DNA of 58,939 nt from positions 1 through 58,939 of the forward strand of contig CAMGRL010000010.1 of the NCBI GenBank assembly GCA_946061515.1. The letters are read 5' to 3'. This DNA is from an uncultured Clostridia bacterium. Lineage in GTDB: Bacteria; Bacillota; Clostridia; Oscillospirales; Oscillospiraceae. The first letter of the stretch is position 1, and every line of letters begins with the position of its first letter. Both the position numbers and the translations under genes were made by a program. Shown piece by piece: positions 55,713 to 58,939 of this stretch. Under the pieces are notes generated by a model that saw only the letters and a list, made by a program, of their open reading frames with translations, was not told the origin of the DNA and made no database searches.

Positions 55713-56875
55713 TCAAGCTCTTGACAAAACTCTTCATCAAAGACCACGAAAATGTCACCAACGCCGCCGTCCGCCGGGCCTACGGGACCATGTGCAGCCT
55801 GTACGGGATCTTCCTGAACCTGCTGCTCTTCGCCGGCAAGTATTTCGCCGGGGTCATCTCCGGCTCCGTGGCCATTACGGCGGACGCCTTCAACAACCTG
55901 TCCGACGCGGGATCCTCCATCATCACCCTGCTGGGCTTTGCCATTGCCGGGAAAAAGCCCGATCCGGACCACCCCTTCGGCCACGGCCGGGCCGAGTATC
56001 TGGCCGGTCTTGTGCTGTCGGCCGTCATCATCCTGATGGGCTTTGAGCTGGTCAAAAGCTCCTTTGAAAAGATCCTCCACCCGGAGCCCATAAGCAGCGG
56101 CCTGCTCCCCGCCATCATTCTGGTGTGCAGCATCCTGGTGAAGTTCTACATGTGCCTGTATAACCGCTCCGTGGGCAAAAAGATCAGTTCCGCCGCCATG
56201 CAGGCCACCGCCACCGACTCTCTCTCCGACTCTGTGGCCACCACGGTGGTTCTGCTGTCCATGGGTGTCTCTTATTTCTTCCATGTGAACATCGACGGCT
56301 ACGCCGGTCTGCTGGTGGCCGTGTTCATCCTCTACGCGGGCTTCAACGCCGCGAAAGATACCGTGTCTCCCCTGCTGGGTCAGGCTCCCGACCCGGAGTT
56401 TGTGCAGCAGGTGGCGGATATCGTCACCGCCCACCCCGAGGTAGTGGGCATCCACGACCTGGTGGTCCATGACTACGGCCCCGGCCGGGTGATGGTCTCC
56501 CTCCACGCTGAGGTCCGCGGCGACGGCAACATCTTCGACCTGCACGACGCCATCGACACGGCGGAGACTGAGCTGAAAGAGCAGCTGGGCTGCATTGCCA
56601 CCATACATATGGACCCCATTGAGGCCGACAATACCGAGGTCAGCCAGATGCGCGCCGCCGTGGCGGAAAAGCTGAAGGAGCTGGACGATGTGATCAGCAT
56701 CCACGATTTTCGCATGGTCCCCGGCCCCACCCATACCAATCTGATTTTCGACGCGGTGGTCCCTGCCGACTATAAGAAAAGTGACGAGGAGCTGGCTGCC
56801 TCTATCCGCCAGCAGATCCACCAGACCTGGCCTGACCGCTACGCGGTGGTCAGCATTGACCATTCCTACATTTAA
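55709..56875 (+). CDS. CDF-family cation exporter, manganese-type signature
   Basis: 388 residues, overlapping the synthase gene by ATGA. Six membrane helices and a long C-terminal cytoplasmic part with two ferredoxin-like segments. Metal site: NxxxD in helix 2 (Asn62, Asp66 in NNLSD) and DxxxD in helix 5 (Asp170, Asp174 in DSLSD), the pattern of Mn-transporting CDF proteins, unlike the HxxxD/HxxxD protein at 43888. Export of Mn2+ (or Fe2+) is predicted from this signature. Confidence 0.9.
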   Translation: MIKLLTKLFIKDHENVTNAAVRRAYGTMCSLYGIFLNLLLFAGKYFAGVISGSVAITADAFNNLSDAGSSIITLLGFAIAGKKPDPDHPFGHGRAEYLAGLVLSAVIILMGFELVKSSFEKILHPEPISSGLLPAIILVCSILVKFYMCLYNRSVGKKISSAAMQATATDSLSDSVATTVVLLSMGVSYFFHVNIDGYAGLLVAVFILYAGFNAAKDTVSPLLGQAPDPEFVQQVADIVTAHPEVVGIHDLVVHDYGPGRVMVSLHAEVRGDGNIFDLHDAIDTAETELKEQLGCIATIHMDPIEADNTEVSQMRAAVAEKLKELDDVISIHDFRMVPGPTHTNLIFDAVVPADYKKSDEELAASIRQQIHQTWPDRYAVVSIDHSYI

Positions 56876-56900
56876 TTAAATCATTTTCGGGAGATCATCT

Positions 56901-58505
56901 ATGCTTACAGTAAACGACCTTTCCATGCAGTTCGGCTCCTCTGTGCTGTTCAGCCGGGTGGACCTGCAGTTCACCGCCGGCAACTGCTACGGCATCATCG
57001 GCGCCAACGGCGCGGGGAAATCCACCTTCATCAAGATCCTCTCCGGCGAGCTGGAGCCCACTTCCGGCAGTGTGGTGCTGGACCCCAAACGGCGCATGTC
57101 CGTTTTGAAGCAGAACCAGAACATGTACGACGCCTTTTCCGTTATGGACACGGTCATCATGGGCAACCAGCGGCTCTACGACTGCGGCAAGGAGAAGGAC
57201 GCCATCTATGACAAGCCGGACTTCACCGACGAGGACGGCATCCGGGCCGCGGAGCTGGAGGAGGAATTTGCGGAGCTGGGCGGCTGGGAGGCCGAGTCTG
57301 ACGCGGGCCGCATTCTCCAGGGCCTGGGCGTGGACGTAAGTCTGCACCAGAGCCAGATGTCGGAGATCGACCCCCGGCTCAAGGTGAAGGTGCTGCTGGC
57401 CCAGGCGCTGTTCGGCCACCCTGACGTGATACTGCTGGACGAGCCCACCAACAACCTGGACCTGGCCAGTGTGGTCTGGCTGGAGGATTTCCTGATGGAC
57501 TACGAGGGCACCGTCCTTGTGGTCAGCCATGACCGCTATTTTCTCAACAACGTCTGCACCCACATTGTGGACATCGACTACGGCAAGATCAAGATGTATG
57601 TGGGCAACTATGATTTCTGGTATGAGTCCAGCCAGCTGATCCAGAAGCTGGTCCGGGACCAGAACAAGAAGGCCGAGCAGAAGATCCAGGAGCTGCAGAC
57701 CTTTATCGCCCGCTTTTCCGCCAACAAGTCCAAATCCCGTCAGGCCACTTCCCGCCGCAAGCTGCTGGACAAGATCACCGTGGAGGAGCTGCCCGCCTCC
57801 AGCCGCCGCTACCCCTGGGTGGGCTTCAAGGCGGACCGGGAACCGGGCAAGGACCGGCTTTTCGTCACCGATATCAGCAAGACCGTGGACGGCGTAAAGC
57901 TGCTGGACCGGGTGAACTTCACCGTAGGCCGGGAGGACAAAATCGCCATCGTGGGCAAAAACGAGCTTGCCGTCACCATGCTCTATAAGATCCTCATGGG
58001 CGAGGAGGAGCCGGATTCCGGCAGCGTCAAATGGGGCGCTTCCATCACCACGGCCTATTTCCCCAAGGATCTGAACCCCTATTTCGACAACTGCGACCTG
58101 GACCTGATCGACTGGATGCGCCAGTTTTCCGAGGACAAGCGGGAGAGCTACCTGCGCACCTTCCTGGGGCGTATGCTCTTCTCCGGGGACGATGTGTACA
58201 AGCCGGTAAAGGTTCTGTCCGGCGGGGAAAATGTGCGCTGTATGCTGAGCAAAATGATGCTCTCCGGCGCAAACTTCCTGGTGTTCGACCAGCCCACCAA
58301 CCACCTGGATCTGGAGAGCATCGCCGCGCTGAATAACGGCATGGAGGCCTTCAGGCACAACATCATCTTCTCCTGCCACGACCACCAGCTGACCCAGACC
58401 GTGGCCAACCGCATCATTGAAATCACCGATACCGGCATCATCGACCGCATGTGCAGCTACGACGAGTACATGAACATCAGCGGCCTTGAACAACAGCAGC
58501 GCTGA
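56901..58505 (+). CDS. ABC-F ATPase, YbiT-like, with one degenerate ATP site
   Basis: 534 residues, two ABC domains and no membrane helices; ABC-F proteins act on the ribosome. Domain 1: Walker A GANGAGKST (34-42), Walker B LLDEPTNNLD (Glu181), but signature MSEIDPRLK in place of LSGGQ, as in YbiT. Linker with KSKSRQATSRRK. Domain 2: Walker A is GKNELAVTM (352-360), lacking GK[ST]; signature LSGGEN (439-444) is intact; Walker B is FDQPTNHLD with Gln464 for the catalytic Glu. So the composite site of Walker A1/B1 with signature 2 is complete, and the other is dead. A terminator follows. Confidence 0.92.
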   Translation: MLTVNDLSMQFGSSVLFSRVDLQFTAGNCYGIIGANGAGKSTFIKILSGELEPTSGSVVLDPKRRMSVLKQNQNMYDAFSVMDTVIMGNQRLYDCGKEKDAIYDKPDFTDEDGIRAAELEEEFAELGGWEAESDAGRILQGLGVDVSLHQSQMSEIDPRLKVKVLLAQALFGHPDVILLDEPTNNLDLASVVWLEDFLMDYEGTVLVVSHDRYFLNNVCTHIVDIDYGKIKMYVGNYDFWYESSQLIQKLVRDQNKKAEQKIQELQTFIARFSANKSKSRQATSRRKLLDKITVEELPASSRRYPWVGFKADREPGKDRLFVTDISKTVDGVKLLDRVNFTVGREDKIAIVGKNELAVTMLYKILMGEEEPDSGSVKWGASITTAYFPKDLNPYFDNCDLDLIDWMRQFSEDKRESYLRTFLGRMLFSGDDVYKPVKVLSGGENVRCMLSKMMLSGANFLVFDQPTNHLDLESIAALNNGMEAFRHNIIFSCHDHQLTQTVANRIIEITDTGIIDRMCSYDEYMNISGLEQQQR

Positions 58506-58521
58506 ACCGAACAGCTTCTCG

Positions 58522-58554
58522 CAAGGGGCGTCCATAAGGGACGGCCCTTGTTTT
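58522..58554 (+). terminator. Terminator of the ABC-F gene
   Basis: CAAGGG-G-CGTCC pairs with GGACG-G-CCCTTG around a short loop (one G-G mismatch), followed by TTTTC. Confidence 0.82.
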
Positions 58555-58605
58555 CTTGCGCTTTGGGGCAAAGCGTGGTATATATAAGGAAAAGGAGCGA
58601 TACTG

Positions 58606-58939
58606 ATGACCGAAAAGCTTTATTATACCGACAGCCACATCCATGAATTTTCCGCCCGGGTCCTCTCCTGTGAAAAGGCCAAAAAGGGCTTTGCCGTTGT
58701 TCTGGACAAAACCGCCTTTTTCCCCGAGGGCGGCGGGCAGCCGGCGGACACCGGCTTGATCGGCCCCGCCGCCGTCCGGGACGTGCAGGAGCAAAACGGC
58801 GAGATTCTCCATTATACCGATCAGGCTTTAACGCCGGGTCAGGAATATGCCTGCGCCCTGGACTGGGAGCAGCGGCTCTGCCGGATGCAGAACCACTCCG
58901 GGGAGCATATCGTCTCCGGAATCACCCATAAGCTCTACG
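58606..58939 (+). CDS. Alanyl-tRNA editing protein, AlaX-like (partial)
   Basis: N-terminal 111 residues of a protein cut by the window end; AAGGAG eight bases before ATG at 58606. DKTAFFPEGGGQPADTG is the conserved editing-domain start shared with AlaRS, and QNHSGEHIVSG supplies the first two zinc-binding histidines of the HxxxH motif. It removes serine or glycine mischarged on tRNA-Ala. Length and a possible C-terminal DHHA1 domain lie outside. Confidence 0.92.
   Translation, partial: MTEKLYYTDSHIHEFSARVLSCEKAKKGFAVVLDKTAFFPEGGGQPADTGLIGPAAVRDVQEQNGEILHYTDQALTPGQEYACALDWEQRLCRMQNHSGEHIVSGITHKLY

Overview
The window looks like chromosome from a GC-rich, spore-forming Gram-positive of the class Clostridia, most likely Oscillospiraceae-like. 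Reasons: spoIIE, VanW and VanY cell-wall proteins, a SAM-I (S-box) and a NiCo riboswitch, a sodium-pumping oxaloacetate decarboxylase operon, consensus sigma-A promoters, strong Shine-Dalgarno sites, and several families of short palindromic intergenic repeats. No plasmid, phage or IS transposase gene is visible. The placement rests on protein look and gene content, not on a database search. The first gene (livG) and the last (an alanyl-tRNA editing protein) are cut by the window edges.

Layout. 1-4240: livJHMG branched-chain amino acid importer, minus strand, from one perfect promoter. 4374-7331: a 58-residue basic protein, bcp-yaaA (oxidative stress), a hairpin-array repeat, tRNA-Val(GAC) and a zinc-ribbon membrane protein. 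7634-9003: a P-loop kinase-CYTH fusion followed by six stacked hairpins. 9016-12849: minus-strand operon of a His-rich G3E GTPase, a G3E GTPase fused to a DUF1980-like domain, a HAD phosphatase and a GT2 glycosyltransferase. 12900-16060: sigma factor, probable anti-sigma and lipoprotein operon. 16079-23146: htpG-hemW-vanW-metG. 23200-25033: two-subunit aconitase X. 25033-25810: repeat copy, tRNA-Leu(TAA), second hairpin array. 25866-28346: transglutaminase-like lipoprotein and a double-hotdog thioesterase. 28511-31995: oadA-oadG-BCCP-oadB. 32104-39126, minus: ahcY-mgtE-AEC transporter, then S-box-metK-DUF1643-omega-amidase-NUDIX. 39287-42827: a four-helix membrane protein and spoIIE with a small partner. 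43036-44860: an Xre regulator divergent from a small helical protein, then a NiCo-riboswitch CDF exporter. 44895-48649: a two-component operon and vanY sharing one operator. 48711-50422: mntP, a flavin-binding protein and a dense patch of repeats. 50440-54656: yceD-rpmF, DUF512 radical SAM protein, der-plsY. 54650-58939: rluA-type synthase, a Mn-type CDF, an ABC-F protein and the editing protein.

Themes. Metal handling recurs: two G3E GTPases, two CDF exporters with different metal signatures, MntP, MgtE. The activated-methyl cycle is grouped as ahcY with riboswitch-controlled metK and a probable omega-amidase. Cell-envelope control is the best-supported new system: a response regulator and a vanY-type carboxypeptidase carry the same ATACAA half-sites on an 11-bp pitch, with the proximal half-site at the same distance from -10. 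The intergenic DNA is the other point of interest: three 161-bp inverted-repeat elements of exactly equal length, two nested hairpin arrays built on the same plan but with different 7-base spacers, and four GTCATYCTGA palindromes.
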